Under the pieces are notes generated by a model. That model had not been told where the DNA came from. It saw only the letters and a program-made list of their open reading frames with translations, and did no database searches. Shown here in pieces: positions 5,719 through 6,238 of a DNA stretch of 6,238 nucleotides. Location of the stretch: NCBI GenBank assembly GCA_003221085.1, contig QHUD01000227.1, positions 1 through 6,238 of the forward strand, written 5' to 3'. This DNA comes from Gemmatimonadota bacterium. GTDB taxonomy: Bacteria; Gemmatimonadota; Gemmatimonadetes; Gemmatimonadales; GWC2-71-9. Each line of letters opens with the position of its first letter. The first letter of the stretch is position 1. Made by a program: the position numbers and the translations under genes.

Positions 5719-6238
5719 GGGGTTCTGCCGGCGGCGGCGCGCGAGGCGACCGTATCCAGGTCTCCCCCCAACGCGTCCATCTGGAGCTGGAAGCGCCAGT
5801 CGATGACCAGCAGCCCGATGACGTACGCCGCCAGATTCACGAAGAAGATCACGCTGAAGATCAGTGGATAGGGGAGCCACATCCCGAAGTAGAGCGCGAA
5901 CCGCTTGACCCCGGGGTCGAGCTTGGACCGGTCGGCGATGCTCGTCATCAGCAGGATCGCCGCGAGCGCGACCAGGACCAGCTTCCACGACACGATGCCT
6001 GCCCACCCGAACCCCGCGAAAATCGCCGCCTCGGACAGTCGGTCGACCAGCGTGTCGAGCCGCCGCCCGCCTTCGGAAGCCAGGCCGTACTGGCGCGCGA
6101 TGCCGCCGTCGATCCCGTCGAGTACCTGGCCGAGGGCCATGAGGCCCAGCCCCCCGACCCACCCCGGCCGGCCCGCGGCGACTGCGACGCCCGCCGCCAC
6201 GCTCGCCCCAAACGCCGCCCAGGTCACCTGCGCCGGCG
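5715..6238 (-). CDS. CDP-alcohol phosphatidyltransferase (N-terminus outside the window)
   Basis: An integral-membrane enzyme of the CDP-OH phosphotransferase family, which joins a CDP-activated lipid (or CDP-alcohol) to an alcohol or phospho-alcohol acceptor. The full catalytic signature D-x2-D-G-x2-A-R-x8-G-x3-D-x3-D is present in the 'DGIDGGIAR' to 'LDTLVD' stretch; its four Mg-binding aspartates lie between 6119 and 6042 on the minus strand. Hydrophobic helices precede and follow it, including 'FSVIFFVNLAAYVIGLLVI'. The frame is open to base 6238, and the residues PAQVT before the GTG at 6227 look like the family's usual 'TPxxVT' opening. The real start is therefore beyond the edge and GTG 6227 is internal. 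The stop overlaps that of the convergent Aur1-like gene. Candidate products include phosphatidylinositol-phosphate, phosphatidylglycerol-phosphate or phosphatidylserine; the acceptor cannot be read from the sequence. The C-terminal tail (about 150-170 from GTG 6227) is polar. Confidence 0.9.
   Translation of the reverse strand, partial: PAQVTWAAFGASVAAGVAVAAGRPGWVGGLGLMALGQVLDGIDGGIARQYGLASEGGRRLDTLVDRLSEAAIFAGFGWAGIVSWKLVLVALAAILLMTSIADRSKLDPGVKRFALYFGMWLPYPLIFSVIFFVNLAAYVIGLLVIDWRFQLQMDALGGDLDTVASRAAAGRTP

Noticed and set aside
5715..6227. Taking GTG 6227 as the true start of the CDP-alcohol phosphatidyltransferase.
   Set aside because: The frame continues upstream to the window edge with residues that look like the family's conserved opening, and an enzyme starting at 6227 would lack part of its first helix region.
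1..6238. tRNA, rRNA, CRISPR array, insertion sequence or riboswitch.
   Set aside because: No cloverleaf, rRNA segment, spaced repeat array, transposase or long leader was seen; apart from the 150-nt divergent gap the window is coding throughout.

Overview
This GC-rich bacterial window holds seven genes, two of them cut by the window edges. Nearly all starts are GTG and genes are packed with 4-nt stop/start overlaps. The combination of a diderm-type sphingolipid locus and high GC suggests a soil or environmental Gram-negative lineage such as Gemmatimonadota, Acidobacteriota or a deltaproteobacterial relative. That placement is inference only; there is no rRNA or marker gene here.

Layout. Positions 2-616 (minus) hold the first 205 residues of an APC-family amino acid permease. 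It is coupled by a GTGA overlap to the gene before it, a secreted or membrane PAP2-family phosphatase (613-1329, minus). A 150-nt divergent intergenic region (1330-1479) follows, with a plausible sigma70-type promoter for the plus strand. The plus-strand operon then runs without a gap: a serine palmitoyltransferase-type alpha-oxoamine synthase (1480-2685), a GNAT-fold protein resembling bacterial ceramide synthase (about 2682/2700-3794), an extended SDR/NAD-dependent epimerase-like protein resembling CerR (3791-4759), and a polytopic PAP2_3/Aur1-like membrane protein (4756-5718). Convergent to it, with overlapping stop codons, lies a CDP-alcohol phosphatidyltransferase (5715-6238, minus) whose N-terminus is outside the window.

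Interpretation. The first three operon genes match the bacterial ceramide pathway described in Caulobacter (Spt, bCerS, CerR). Spt condenses serine with an acyl thioester to 3-ketosphinganine, bCerS N-acylates it and CerR reduces the keto group. The fourth gene has the catalytic motif layout of the PAP2_3 family that includes fungal inositol phosphorylceramide synthase (Aur1). Next to a CDP-alcohol phosphotransferase, which could make a phosphatidylinositol-type donor, this suggests a complete route from serine to a phosphosphingolipid. The head-group part is inference.

The main oddity is an 18-bp inverted repeat built from an 8-nt repeat unit (TACGACGC). It sits inside the first 25 codons of the Aur1-like gene, is rich in codons that are unusual for this DNA, and looks like an inserted repeat element that has been read into protein.
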